This document shows, piece by piece, positions 16,506-24,555 of a DNA stretch of 64,000 nucleotides (positions within the stretch are counted from its first letter, which is position 1; every line of letters starts with the position of its first letter). Origin of the DNA: Streptomyces sp. NRRL F-6131 (GTDB taxonomy: Bacteria; Actinomycetota; Actinomycetes; Streptomycetales; Streptomycetaceae). A program made the translations under genes and the position numbers. Under the pieces are notes generated by a model. It was not told the origin of the DNA. It ran no database searches and worked only from the letters and a program-made list of their open reading frames with translations. The stretch covers positions 62,001-126,000 of the forward strand of contig JOHN01000029.1 in assembly GCA_000719695.1 (NCBI GenBank), in the 5' to 3' direction.

Positions 16506-17398
16506 GCCGCCGCCGAACCCGCTCGGCCGGGGAGCGCGTCCAGAACCACCCGGACCCGAGTCACGGCTGTGCCGATCCCGTGAGCTGCAGCCGTCCGTTC
16601 TGCGCCCCGTCGTCGGCCGGCGTCCGCCTCGTCGCGGCAGGGAGCACCCGGGTGGTCGTGCACGAGCTGCCCGGCTGGCCGATCTCCGCATCGGCGCTGT
16701 TCGAGCGGCTCAACGCCATGATCAGCCGCGAGCACCTGGTGGACATCGCGGGCACCGACCCGTTCGGGGCGCACCGGCACTTCCCGCTCCTCGTGGGCAT
16801 CCGGGTGTCGGGGCGGGTACCGCAGCATCTGGACTTCGACCCCGGTGAGGCGCTGCGGCTGTCGCGGCACGGCAGCGGCCCGGACGTCGACCACCTCGTC
16901 CGCGCCTGGTGCTGCGCGCTGCTGGTGATCACGGCCGGCGACCACACCGACGATCTCAACGACACGGCCCCGCAGTTGGTCGAGAGCTGCCTCGCGCTCG
17001 GTGGGGACGTGCCGCGGTTGGCCGAGCGGCTGCTGGCCTGGCGGGCGGTCACCGAGGAGCCGGGCACCGTCGGTCGGCCGGGCCGGGATCACGGCGGCGC
17101 CGACCCGGTGGCCCTGCTGGGGCTGGTCCTGCTGCGCGCGGCCGACGATCCCGCCGACCCCCGTCTCGGAGACCTGGCCCGCACTTTGGCCGACACGTTC
17201 ACGGTGCCGGCACGGCTGCCCTCCGGGCACCCGCCGCGGCCGGTGCAGCAGGTCCGCCGCCGCTGGCGGCACCTCATCGACACCGTCCTCGCCCCGCTCG
17301 CCCCGACCGGGTCCGACCTGGACCGGTTGATCACAGCCCTGCGCCCGGCCGACCGCGGACGCCGGGCGCCGCGGCAGAAAGCCCCTGCCCCACGGTGA
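16502..17398 (+). CDS. Conserved hypothetical protein
   Basis: A 298-residue protein of unknown function, starting at an ATG that overlaps the previous stop codon. The N-terminal 35 residues are Cys/Arg/Ser rich (CADPVSCSRPFCAPSS) and could bind a metal. The body is mostly helical with DHLVRAWCCALLVITAGDH, QLVESCLALGGDVPRLAERLL and a basic C-terminal tail ending PRQKAPAPR. No transmembrane segment or catalytic motif was found. It is the last gene of the coupled operon; sequence just after its stop contains what may be the broken 5' end of another gene on the other strand. Confidence 0.65.
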   Translation: MSRRRTRSAGERVQNHPDPSHGCADPVSCSRPFCAPSSAGVRLVAAGSTRVVVHELPGWPISASALFERLNAMISREHLVDIAGTDPFGAHRHFPLLVGIRVSGRVPQHLDFDPGEALRLSRHGSGPDVDHLVRAWCCALLVITAGDHTDDLNDTAPQLVESCLALGGDVPRLAERLLAWRAVTEEPGTVGRPGRDHGGADPVALLGLVLLRAADDPADPRLGDLARTLADTFTVPARLPSGHPPRPVQQVRRRWRHLIDTVLAPLAPTGSDLDRLITALRPADRGRRAPRQKAPAPR

Positions 17399-17458
17399 TG
17401 CGGCGGCCAGGAGGACGAGCGCCGTGACCAGGGCGGCGGGAGTTCGGAGGCTTCCCAT
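17396..17458 (-). pseudogene. Possible orphan signal-peptide remnant
   Basis: On the minus strand an ATG at 17458 opens a text-book signal peptide (MGSLRTPAALVTALVLLAAA), but the frame then runs antisense into the neighbouring operon. It may be the 5' stub of a secreted-protein gene cut off when the 15.6-17.4 kb operon arrived. The remaining sequence to 17723 holds no gene I can support. Confidence 0.3.
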
Positions 17459-17723
17459 GACGCTCACCGTGCTCGGCACGCACGGGTTACGTCCTGTCCG
17501 TCCGTCCGCCGACTGCGGTTCCTGCCGCGCGCGGAGTGGCGGGCTTGGGCTCAGGTGGCTCGCGGCTCGCGGCTCGCGGCGGGCGGGGCGGGCGCGGCGG
17601 GAGTGGGAAGTCGGCTCCGTCGACTTCCCACTCCCCTCGCCCAGGTGCTCGGAGCGGCGTGCTCGGCGCGGCGCAGGACCGTCCCCCATCGTCCCTCCGC
17701 AGATCGGACGACCTCGACAGGTC

Positions 17724-19178
17724 CTACGGTGCTTCGCGGCCGAGGGGTCCGTCGGCCGGGACGGGGCTCCGGGACGCCGGGTGGTCGGCCGGGAGGCGGG
17801 TGGCGAGGAGGGCGCCGGCGGCGGCGACGGCGGCGAGGGTGACGAGGGCCGGTGAGAGGGCGTCGGTCAGGGGGCGGCCGGCGGTCAGCGTGGTGGCGAC
17901 GGCCACGCCGAGGGCGGGACCGACGTTCATCGCGGTCTGCTGGAGGCCGCCCGCCACCCCGGCGTCGCGGACCGGGGCGGCGCGCACGACCGCCGCCGTC
18001 GCGGTGGCCATCACCGAGCCGAAGCCGGCACCCAGCAGGAGGAAGGCCGTGCCGATCACCGGGACCGGGGTGTCCGGCCCGAAGGTGGCCACCAGGAGGG
18101 AGCCCAGGGTGAGCGAGGACATCCCCGCCACCACCGTCCGGCGGGGCCCGTGCCGCCGGGCCAGCGCCGCCGAGGAGGGTGCGGCGACCACCATCGCCGC
18201 CGCCAGCGGCAGGGACCGGACCGCACTGGCGAGCGGGTCGAGGGCGAGCACGTCCTGGAGGAAGTAGGTGGCCAGGAAGAGCGTGCCGAAGAGCGCGGCC
18301 GAGGCGGCGAGCAGGACGCCCAGCGCGGGGGCGACGGTCGGGGCCCGCAGGACGGTCGGCGGCAGCAGCGGATGCCGGGTCCGACGCTCGTGGCGGACGA
18401 AGGCGGCGCCGAGCGCTCCCGAGGCCGCCAGGCCGAGCCAGGTGCCCGGCGCCGGACCGCGGTCGGGCACACCGACCAGGGTGAACACCAGGCAGGCCAG
18501 TGCGGCGCCGAGCAGCGCGGCACCCGGCAGGTCCAGCCCGGTGCCGGGCCGGACTTCCGCTGCCGGAGCGCCCGACCGGGCTCCCGCTGCCGGAGCGGTC
18601 GCCGTGTCCTCCGCCGACTGCGGCAGCCGGACCAGCAGCGCGGAGACGCCGGCGACGGCGGCGGGCACGACCGTCAGGAGGAAGACCGACCGCCAGCCCA
18701 GCTGGGCGGTCAGGGCGCCGCCGACCACCGGTCCGGCGGCGGCCGAGAGCCCGATCGCGACGGTGCGCAGCGCGATCGGCCGGCCGAGCCGGTCGGCCGG
18801 GTAGACGGCTCGCAGCAGGCCCAGGGTGGCGGGTTGGAGCAGCGCGCCGGCGACGCCCTGGAGGACGCGCAGGCCGATCACCCAGCCGATGTTCGGGGCG
18901 AGGCCGATCGCGGCCGAGGAGGCGCCGAAGCCGAGCACGCCGACGGCGAAGACCCGGCGGTGGCCGAACCGGTCGCCCAGCCGGCCGGCGAAGACGAGCA
19001 GGGCCGCCACCGTGACCAGGTAGGCGGTGCTGGTCCACTGCACGGCGGGGAGGGAGGCGTCCAGGTCGTGCTGGAGGCTCGGCTGGGCGACGGTGAGCAC
19101 CGTGCCGTCGAGGGCGACGATCGCGGCGCCGAGGATGCTGCCGACGAGGGTGAGGCGCTGTGCGCGGACCGGTGTCAT
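17724..19178 (-). CDS. MFS drug-efflux transporter, DHA2 (14-TM) type
   Basis: A 484-residue membrane protein with about fourteen hydrophobic segments. It shows the DHA2 hallmarks: motif D1-like ALDGTVLTVAQPSLQ in helix 1, motif A GRLGDRFGHRR after helix 2, LRVLQGVAGALLQPATLGLL, and motif C-like IGLSAAAGPVVGGAL. It probably exports hydrophobic toxic compounds by proton antiport. The ATG overlaps the stop of the upstream tetR gene (ATGA), so both are co-transcribed and translation is coupled. A palindromic operator precedes tetR, implying ligand-induced efflux. Confidence 0.9.
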   Translation of the reverse strand: MTPVRAQRLTLVGSILGAAIVALDGTVLTVAQPSLQHDLDASLPAVQWTSTAYLVTVAALLVFAGRLGDRFGHRRVFAVGVLGFGASSAAIGLAPNIGWVIGLRVLQGVAGALLQPATLGLLRAVYPADRLGRPIALRTVAIGLSAAAGPVVGGALTAQLGWRSVFLLTVVPAAVAGVSALLVRLPQSAEDTATAPAAGARSGAPAAEVRPGTGLDLPGAALLGAALACLVFTLVGVPDRGPAPGTWLGLAASGALGAAFVRHERRTRHPLLPPTVLRAPTVAPALGVLLAASAALFGTLFLATYFLQDVLALDPLASAVRSLPLAAAMVVAAPSSAALARRHGPRRTVVAGMSSLTLGSLLVATFGPDTPVPVIGTAFLLLGAGFGSVMATATAAVVRAAPVRDAGVAGGLQQTAMNVGPALGVAVATTLTAGRPLTDALSPALVTLAAVAAAGALLATRLPADHPASRSPVPADGPLGREAP

Positions 19179-19810
19179 CGGGACACCGGGCCGAGGTGGG
19201 CGTCCAGGGTGGCGCGCAGGACCGGTTCGACGATGTCGGTGCCGGTGGCGAGGCGGAGGCTGCCCCAGGCGCGGAGCTGGGCCAGGCCGTGGAGGTTGGC
19301 CCAGAACGCCGCCGCCACCACGGCCGGGGGCACCTCGGCCCCGCCGGCCCCCGCGGCCGGCGGGCGGATCGCGGCGACGAGGTGGGTGACGGCCTCGAAC
19401 AGGGGGAGCGAGGTGCGGCGCAGCTGCGCACCGCTGCCCTCCATGACGTCGTGGCGGAACATCAGCTCGAACATGCCCGGCCGGTCGGCCGCGAAGGCGA
19501 GGTAGCCGCGGGCGAGCGCTTCGAGCCGGGCCCGCGCCTCGGTGGCGTCCTGGACGGTCGGCGCCCCGGCGGCGGGGTCGTCGAGCCCGACGGCGGCGGC
19601 CAGTTCGCCGAAGCCGTGCCGGGCGATGGCGGCCAGCAACTCGGCGTGGGTCGCGAAGTAGCGGCGCGGGGCGCCGTGCGAGACGCCGGCCTGGCGGGCG
19701 ATCTCGCGCAGGGTGAGCGCGTGCACGCCCTCCAGGGCCAGCAGTTCGACCCCGGCCGCGACCAGGCGGGCACGCAGCCCGGTGGTCTTGTCCTGTTCCG
19801 TTTCCGTCAT
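19175..19810 (-). CDS. TetR/AcrR family repressor of the adjacent MFS gene
   Basis: A 211-residue regulator. The N-terminal TetR helix-turn-helix is clear: LVAAGVELLALEGVHALTL, then IARQAGVSHGAPRRYFATHAELL, followed by a ligand-binding domain of TetR_C type with FAADRPGMFELMFRHD. It is the first gene of a two-gene operon with the DHA2 exporter, and its promoter carries a perfect 19-bp palindrome, so autoregulation is likely. The small ligand is unknown. Confidence 0.9.
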   Translation of the reverse strand: MTETEQDKTTGLRARLVAAGVELLALEGVHALTLREIARQAGVSHGAPRRYFATHAELLAAIARHGFGELAAAVGLDDPAAGAPTVQDATEARARLEALARGYLAFAADRPGMFELMFRHDVMEGSGAQLRRTSLPLFEAVTHLVAAIRPPAAGAGGAEVPPAVVAAAFWANLHGLAQLRAWGSLRLATGTDIVEPVLRATLDAHLGPVSR

Positions 19811-19831
19811 GGGGACGTGTCTATCAAGATC

Positions 19832-19850
19832 GAGTAGACACTGTCTACTC
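19832..19850. promoter_or_regulatory. TetR operator palindrome
   Basis: GAGTAGACACTGTCTACTC consists of two perfect 9-bp arms around a single base. It lies 22 bases upstream of the tetR start and 34 bases before the divergent small ORF, in the only AT-rich stretch of the spacer. This is a typical autoregulatory TetR site and could control both directions. Confidence 0.8.
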
Positions 19851-19884
19851 GCGCCGTCGGTCGGTCCGCGCGCACACTCGCGGC

Positions 19885-20172
19885 ATGGACGAACGCGGCA
19901 CGGACGAGCCCGGCACGCATGAACGCGGCACGCACGAGCCCGGCATGGAGGAACGCGGCGTGGACGAACGCGGCGAGGGCCGTACCGATGAGGGTGGCGA
20001 ACCGGCCTGCTGGCTGGACCGGGTGTGCGAGGAGTGCGGGAAGGTGCGGGAGCGGCCCGGCCCCGGCGCCTGCGAGCACTGCGGGAGCGGTGCGGAGGTG
20101 CCGGAGAGCGGGGCGGCCGGCGACGCGGGCACGGCGAACGACGAACGCCCCTGGGCGGACCACCGGAGGTGA
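19885..20172 (+). CDS. Small zinc-ribbon-like protein
   Basis: A predicted 95-residue protein. The centre holds two CxxC pairs, CEECG and CEHCG, 11 residues apart, preceded by ACWLDRV; this spacing suits a small zinc ribbon. The first 30 residues are a charged repeat (ERGTDEPGTHERGTHEPG) encoded by three 30-base tandem repeats at 19891-19979. No ribosome site precedes the ATG at 19885, and in-frame starts at 19945 or 19960 would skip the repeat, so the start is uncertain. It is divergent from tetR and may share its operator. A hairpin overlaps its 3' end. Confidence 0.6.
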   Translation: MDERGTDEPGTHERGTHEPGMEERGVDERGEGRTDEGGEPACWLDRVCEECGKVRERPGPGACEHCGSGAEVPESGAAGDAGTANDERPWADHRR

Positions 20173-20186
20173 GTCGCCCAGGGGCG
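20146..20186 (+). terminator. Terminator overlapping the 3' end of the zinc-ribbon ORF
   Basis: CGCCCCTGGGCG (20146-20157) pairs with CGCCCAGGGGCG (20175-20186) across a 17-base loop that contains the stop codon. It separates this gene from the convergent antiporter gene. Confidence 0.55.
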
Positions 20187-20268
20187 GGGTGTCGGGATCG
20201 GCCCGACGTCGGGGAACGGGGAACGACGACCGGCGGGGTGGGCCGGCCGGACGTGTCGGTGGGTCAGG

Positions 20269-21624
20269 TCAGCGCGACAGCCCGTCCAGCGCCTGGCCCG
20301 GTCCGGGGCCCAGCGCGTCGTCCGCGTCCTCCAGCGGCTCGGCCGTCTGCGCGCTCCCCTGCGCACCCACCTGTGCGGCCGCCTGCGCACCCACCTGCGC
20401 ACCCACGGGCGCGCCCGCCGTCGCGCCCGTCCGCCCCTCCGGCGCCCAGGCCGCCCCGCGGCGTCGCGCGACCACCACGCCCAGCCGCTCCACCGCCGGT
20501 TGGGTGTACCGCGCCGCCAGCGGTCCGGTGACCACCAGGATCAGCACGTACGCCGTGGCCAGCGGCCCGAGCCCGGGCTCGATGCCCGCCGTCACGGCCA
20601 GCCCGGCGATGACGATCGAGAACTCGCCCCGGGACACCAGCGCCCCGCCGGCCCGCCACCGACCGCGCGTGGCGATCCCCGCGCGCCGGGCGGCCCAGTA
20701 GCCGGTCGCGACCTTGGTGAGCGCGGTGACCAGGGCCAGCAGCAGCGCGGGCAGCAGTACCGGCGGAATGCTGGTCGGATCGGTGCTGAGGCCGAAGAAG
20801 ACGAAGAACACCGCCGCGAAGAGGTCGCGCAGCGGGCTCAGCAGGGTGTGCGCACCCTCGGCGGCCTCGCCGGAGAGCGCGATGCCGACCAGGAACGCGC
20901 CGACCGCCGCCGACACCTGGAGCTGCTGCGCGATGCCCGCGACCAGCAGGGTCAGTCCGAGGACCACCAGCAGCAGCTTCTCCGGGTCGTCGTGCGAGAC
21001 GAACCGGGAGATCAGCCGCCCGTAACGGAGCGCGACGAACAGCACCGCTCCCGCCGTGGCGAGCGCGATGGCGAGCGTGATCGAGCCCGCGACCAGGCCG
21101 GCCCCGGCCAGCAGGGCGGTGAGGATGGGCAGGTAGACCGCCATGGCGAGGTCCTCCAGCACCAGGATGCTGAGGATCACCGGGGTCTCCCGGTTGCCGA
21201 GGCGGCCGAGGTCGCCGAGCACCTTGGCGATGACGCCCGAGGAGGAGATCCAGGTGACGCCGGCCAGCACCACGGCCGCGACCGGGCCCCAGCCGAGCAG
21301 CAGCGCGGCGACCGCGCCGGGTACGGCGTTGAGCAGGAAGTCGACCGCGCCGGCCGGGTACTGGGCCTTGAGGTTGGTGACCAGGTCGGCGGCGGTGTAC
21401 TCCAGACCCAGCATCAGCAGCAGCAGGACGACGCCGATCTCGGCGCCGGTCGCCACGAACTCCTCACTGGCGCTCAGCGGCAGCAGCCCGCCGGTGCCGA
21501 AGGCGAGCCCGCCGAGCAGGTAGAGCGGGATCGGCGAGAAGCCGTACCGCCCGGCGATCCGGCCGAGCAGGCCGAGGACGAGGATGACCGAGCCGAGCTC
21601 GATGAAGACGGTGGCGGTGTGCAC
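20269..21624 (-). CDS. khtU: Cation:proton antiporter, KefB/KhtU (CPA2) type
   Basis: A 451-residue membrane protein with about twelve or thirteen hydrophobic segments. The CPA2 core is clear: LYLLGGLAFGTGGL, LMLGLEYT, TWISSSGVIAKVL, and VGAFLVGIALSGEA followed by LFAAVFFVFFGLSTDP. The C-terminal 50 residues are low complexity (GAQVGAQAAAQVGAQGSAQ) without a TrkA domain. The GTG at 21624 is chosen because it lies 7 bases after the stop of the upstream regulatory-subunit gene and starts the first helix. Together the two genes resemble the KhtT-KhtU K+ efflux system, in which the TrkA-C subunit gates the transporter. Confidence 0.85.
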   Translation of the reverse strand: MHTATVFIELGSVILVLGLLGRIAGRYGFSPIPLYLLGGLAFGTGGLLPLSASEEFVATGAEIGVVLLLLMLGLEYTAADLVTNLKAQYPAGAVDFLLNAVPGAVAALLLGWGPVAAVVLAGVTWISSSGVIAKVLGDLGRLGNRETPVILSILVLEDLAMAVYLPILTALLAGAGLVAGSITLAIALATAGAVLFVALRYGRLISRFVSHDDPEKLLLVVLGLTLLVAGIAQQLQVSAAVGAFLVGIALSGEAAEGAHTLLSPLRDLFAAVFFVFFGLSTDPTSIPPVLLPALLLALVTALTKVATGYWAARRAGIATRGRWRAGGALVSRGEFSIVIAGLAVTAGIEPGLGPLATAYVLILVVTGPLAARYTQPAVERLGVVVARRRGAAWAPEGRTGATAGAPVGAQVGAQAAAQVGAQGSAQTAEPLEDADDALGPGPGQALDGLSR

Positions 21625-21631
21625 CCCCCGA

Positions 21632-22117
21632 TCACCCCCGCTCCAGGATCGCCGCCGCCGCGTCCACACCCTCGCGGGTGCCGATCACGATGAGCGTGTC
21701 GCCGCCGGCCAGCCGGAAGTCCGGGGCGGGGGAGGGGACGGCGCCGGTGCGCCGCAGCACCGCGACGATCGAGGCGCCGGTCTCGGTCCGCATCCGGGTC
21801 TCGCCGAGCAGTCGTCCGTTCCAGTACGAGGCGCCGTCGACCGGGAGCCGTTCGGCGACCAGGCCGAGGTCGGTGGTGTGCAGCAGGGCCGGGCTGTGGT
21901 GGGCCGGCGTCAGGGCGTCCACCAGGGCGGCGGACTCCTCGGCCGTCAGCCGGAAGGCCTGCGAGCAGGCGTCGGGGTCGTCCGAGCGGTAGACGTTGAG
22001 ACTGCGTGAGCCGTCCCGGTGGGCGATCACGGACAGGTGCCGCTGTTCTCGGGTGGTGAGGTCGTACTGGACGCCGACACCGGGCAGCGGAGTGGTCCGG
22101 ACACGGGCGATCGACAC
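21632..22117 (-). CDS. khtT: TrkA-C regulatory subunit of the cation antiporter (KhtT-like)
   Basis: A 161-residue cytoplasmic protein. The C-terminal half is a TrkA-C/RCK_C domain (GASIVAVLRRTGAVPSPAPD, then LAGGDTLIVIGTREGVDAA), which in related systems binds c-di-AMP or other nucleotides and controls K+ efflux. The N-terminal half has the VGVQYDLTTREQRHLSVI start typical of KhtT-like subunits. It uses a GTG start and lies 7 bases upstream of the antiporter gene, so the two form an operon. The regulator ligand cannot be told from the sequence. Confidence 0.85.
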   Translation of the reverse strand: MSIARVRTTPLPGVGVQYDLTTREQRHLSVIAHRDGSRSLNVYRSDDPDACSQAFRLTAEESAALVDALTPAHHSPALLHTTDLGLVAERLPVDGASYWNGRLLGETRMRTETGASIVAVLRRTGAVPSPAPDFRLAGGDTLIVIGTREGVDAAAAILERG

Positions 22118-22204
22118 GGCGGCTGTCCTCTCGTCAGGGGGGTTCCCTCGGTGGCGCGCGGCGCGGGCGCGCCTGGGCAGGGGAACGCCGGCGCCTGACC
22201 GCGT

Positions 22205-22262
22205 ACGGGACGCGAACGCGCAACCGGACTAATAGTAATGAGTGTGTAAAGTCCGAAAATAA
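22205..22262 (-). promoter_or_regulatory. AT-rich promoter region of the khtTU-like operon
   Basis: The 307-base gap 22118-22424 has one markedly AT-rich patch (around 22225-22262, containing ACTAATAGTAATGAGTGTGT and AATAATG on the plus strand) about 110-140 bases upstream of khtT. It is the likely promoter. I see no recognisable riboswitch fold in the leader, and no gene in the gap. Confidence 0.4.
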
Positions 22263-22424
22263 TGCCCGGTCCGTGCGGGCGCCGGACGGCGTGCGCACGA
22301 ACCGGGGAGGCGGACCGGAGGCGACCGCGTGACGGTCCGTCGAGGTGGAAGGTGAAGAGGTCGAAGCGGAGTACGAGAGGGGTCGGAGCGGATGCGGAGG
22401 CCGGACGGGCCGGCCCCGGCCGCC

Positions 22425-22604
22425 CTACTGCGGCGGGCGGTCGTCCCGCAGCTGGTCCTTGAGCTTCTCCTGGCCCGTGTCGACGTGCCCGCTGTACTTG
22501 CCCTGCGTGCGCTCGTCGACCATGTCGCCGGCCTTGTCGACGCCTCTCTCGGCCTGGTCCTCATGGCCCTTGAGAAGGCCCTTGATCTTATCCATCATGG
22601 ACAT
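22425..22604 (-). CDS. MT0933-like antitoxin family small protein
   Basis: A 59-residue hydrophilic protein: MSMMDKIKGLLKGHEDQAER, then GVDKAGDMVDERTQGKYSGHVD. The GxDKAGDxVDExTxGKYxxxVD core is the signature of the actinobacterial MT0933-type antitoxin family, which also resembles CsbD-like stress proteins. No toxin gene is adjacent, so a role in a toxin-antitoxin pair is not supported here. The ATG at 22604 follows a CGGGAG ribosome site. It may be a general stress protein. Confidence 0.8.
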   Translation of the reverse strand: MSMMDKIKGLLKGHEDQAERGVDKAGDMVDERTQGKYSGHVDTGQEKLKDQLRDDRPPQ

Positions 22605-22755
22605 TTGGTCACACTCCCGGATGAGACGGCCCCACCTCCTCCAGCATCGCCGCACAGCGGAGTGTCCGCATCCGGTCAGCTTGCGCGCCGGGGTTGGCAA
22701 GGAGGCCCGGAGCATGTCAAATCGGGAGTCCCACGGACCGTTGGAAGGACTCACC

Positions 22756-24339
22756 TTGAACGCTCGGACCGGTCGCCCGGCCGTCGCCTCCCGCTCCCAC
22801 GCCGCCCCCACCCGCCGCGCGGCGGGCGCCGCACTGGCGGTCGCGGGCCTGGTGACCCCGCTGCTGCTGGTCGGTGCCGGCGGTGCCGCCGCCGACCCGG
22901 ACCCGGCCCGCAACGGGGCGAAGCTGGCCGCCCGGCTGATCGCGGGCAGTGACGCCGACGACGCCTTCGAGACCCTGGAGGCGTTCCAGCGGTTCGCCGA
23001 CCGCAACGGGGGCAACCGGGTGGCCGGCGCCCGCGGACACGAGCAGTCCGCCCAGTACGTCTACGAGCAGGCCCGCCGGGCGGGGCTGAAGGTCTCGAAG
23101 CAGGAGTTCGAGTACACGTTCTTCCAGGCCCTGTCCGAGCGGCTCGCCGTGGTCTCCCCGCAGGCCGAGGAGGTGCCGCTGAAGGCCATGACGTACTCCC
23201 TCAGCGGCCCGGCCGGGGGCATCACCGCCCCGCTCGCGGTCGTCCCGGTGGACGGCACCACGGGCTGCGAGGCCGCCGACTACGCGGCGGGCGCGTTCAC
23301 CGGCAAGGTCGCGCTGATCAAGCGCGGCGGATGCAGCTTCGCGGCCAAGCAGGCGGCCGCGGCCGCCGCGGGCGCGGTCGGCGCGATCATCTACAACAAC
23401 ACCGAGGGCGACCTCAGCGGCACGCTGGTGGAGCCGGACGCCGGGCGGGTCCCGGTCGGCAGCACCGACCGGGCGTCCGGCGAGGCCCTGGCCGCCAAGG
23501 CCGCCGCCGGACCGGTCACCGTCACCCTGGACGTGCGGACCTTCCAGGAGAAGCGCAAGACCTGGAACGTCCTGGCCGAGACCCGCGGCGGCGACGAGAA
23601 CAACACCGTCGTGGTCGGCTCGCACCTCGACTCGGTGGTCACCGGGCCCGGCATCAACGACAACGGCTCCGGCTCGGCCGGCGTCCTGGAGGTCGCCAAG
23701 AACCTCGGCACCAAGCCGGTCAAGAACAAGGTGCGGTTCGCCTGGTGGTCGGCCGAGGAGTTCGGCCTCAAGGGCTCCGAGGCCTATGTGAACGCGCTCT
23801 CCGAGGCGGAGCGGAAGAAGATCCGGCTCTACCTGAACTTCGACATGATCGCCTCGCCCAACTCGGCGCAGTTCGTCTACGACGGCGACGACTCCGACCA
23901 CGTCGGCTCCGGCGCCGGCCCCGCCGGGTCCGCCCAGATCGAGCGCCTGATCACGGACTTCTTCGACGACTGGAGCGTCCCGCACGAGGGCACCGACTTC
24001 ACCGGCCGCTCCGACTACGGACCGTTCATCGAGGCGGGCATCCCGTCCGGCGGCACCGACACCGGCGCCGAGGTGATCAAGAGCGCCGCCCAGGCCGCCA
24101 GGTACGGCGGCACGGCCGGGGTGGCCTTCGACAAGTGCTACCACCAGGCCTGCGACGACCTGGAGAACCTGGACCTCTCGGCCTTCGACCTCAACATCGA
24201 CGCCATCGCCCACGCCGTCGGGACCTACGCCTGGGACCTCTCCTCGCTGACCGCGCCGGTCACGCCGAAGCAGACCGACGGGCAGGCCGGCAGCGGCGGA
24301 GGCCTGCAGGAGAGCCACGCCCACGAGGTCGCCTCCTGA
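22756..24339 (+). CDS. Secreted M28 family metallopeptidase with PA domain
   Basis: A 527-residue exported aminopeptidase. After a signal peptide (RRAAGAALAVAGLVTPLLL) comes a mature domain interrupted by a protease-associated (PA) insert (about residues 150-250; ALIKRGGCSFAAKQ). The M28 zinc site is complete: GSHLDS (His/Asp, about 289), INDNGSGSAG (bridging Asp), AEEFGLKGS (catalytic and metal Glu, about 333), NFDMIASPN (Asp) and CYHQACD (His, about 460). This matches Streptomyces griseus-type aminopeptidases. The TTG at 22756 is preferred because GGAAGGA precedes it and upstream codons (TCA, AAT) look non-coding; an ATG at 22714 with AAGGAGG is a real alternative. Confidence 0.9.
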   Translation: MNARTGRPAVASRSHAAPTRRAAGAALAVAGLVTPLLLVGAGGAAADPDPARNGAKLAARLIAGSDADDAFETLEAFQRFADRNGGNRVAGARGHEQSAQYVYEQARRAGLKVSKQEFEYTFFQALSERLAVVSPQAEEVPLKAMTYSLSGPAGGITAPLAVVPVDGTTGCEAADYAAGAFTGKVALIKRGGCSFAAKQAAAAAAGAVGAIIYNNTEGDLSGTLVEPDAGRVPVGSTDRASGEALAAKAAAGPVTVTLDVRTFQEKRKTWNVLAETRGGDENNTVVVGSHLDSVVTGPGINDNGSGSAGVLEVAKNLGTKPVKNKVRFAWWSAEEFGLKGSEAYVNALSEAERKKIRLYLNFDMIASPNSAQFVYDGDDSDHVGSGAGPAGSAQIERLITDFFDDWSVPHEGTDFTGRSDYGPFIEAGIPSGGTDTGAEVIKSAAQAARYGGTAGVAFDKCYHQACDDLENLDLSAFDLNIDAIAHAVGTYAWDLSSLTAPVTPKQTDGQAGSGGGLQESHAHEVAS

Positions 24340-24400
24340 CCCCCGGCCTGACCTCCGGCCTGATCCCCGGCCTGACCCGGGCCTGACCCGCCCCGGCCCC

Positions 24401-24450
24401 GGCCCCGCCCCTGCTCCTCGGCCCTCAGGGCCAGGACCAGGGGCGGGGCC
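24401..24450 (+). terminator. Terminator after the M28 peptidase gene
   Basis: GGCCCCGCCCCTG (24401-24413) pairs with CAGGGGCGGGGCC (24438-24450) around a 24-base loop that itself can pair. Imperfect CCTGACC-type direct repeats lie just upstream (24345-24390). Confidence 0.65.
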
Positions 24451-24555
24451 GGCGGGGTGTCCGGCGATCGGGGGTCCGATGGGTGCGCGGCGCGGCGGCC
24501 TGACACCATGGCACGGAGATCACGACACCGTGACACCCTCGGAGGAATCAGCACC

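Noticed and set aside
22118..22424. c-di-AMP riboswitch upstream of khtTU
   Set aside because: No conserved helices of that class could be recognised by eye; only an AT-rich promoter region is supported.
22425..22604. Toxin-antitoxin module
   Set aside because: The MT0933-type protein has no adjacent toxin candidate; the family name alone does not show a TA pair.
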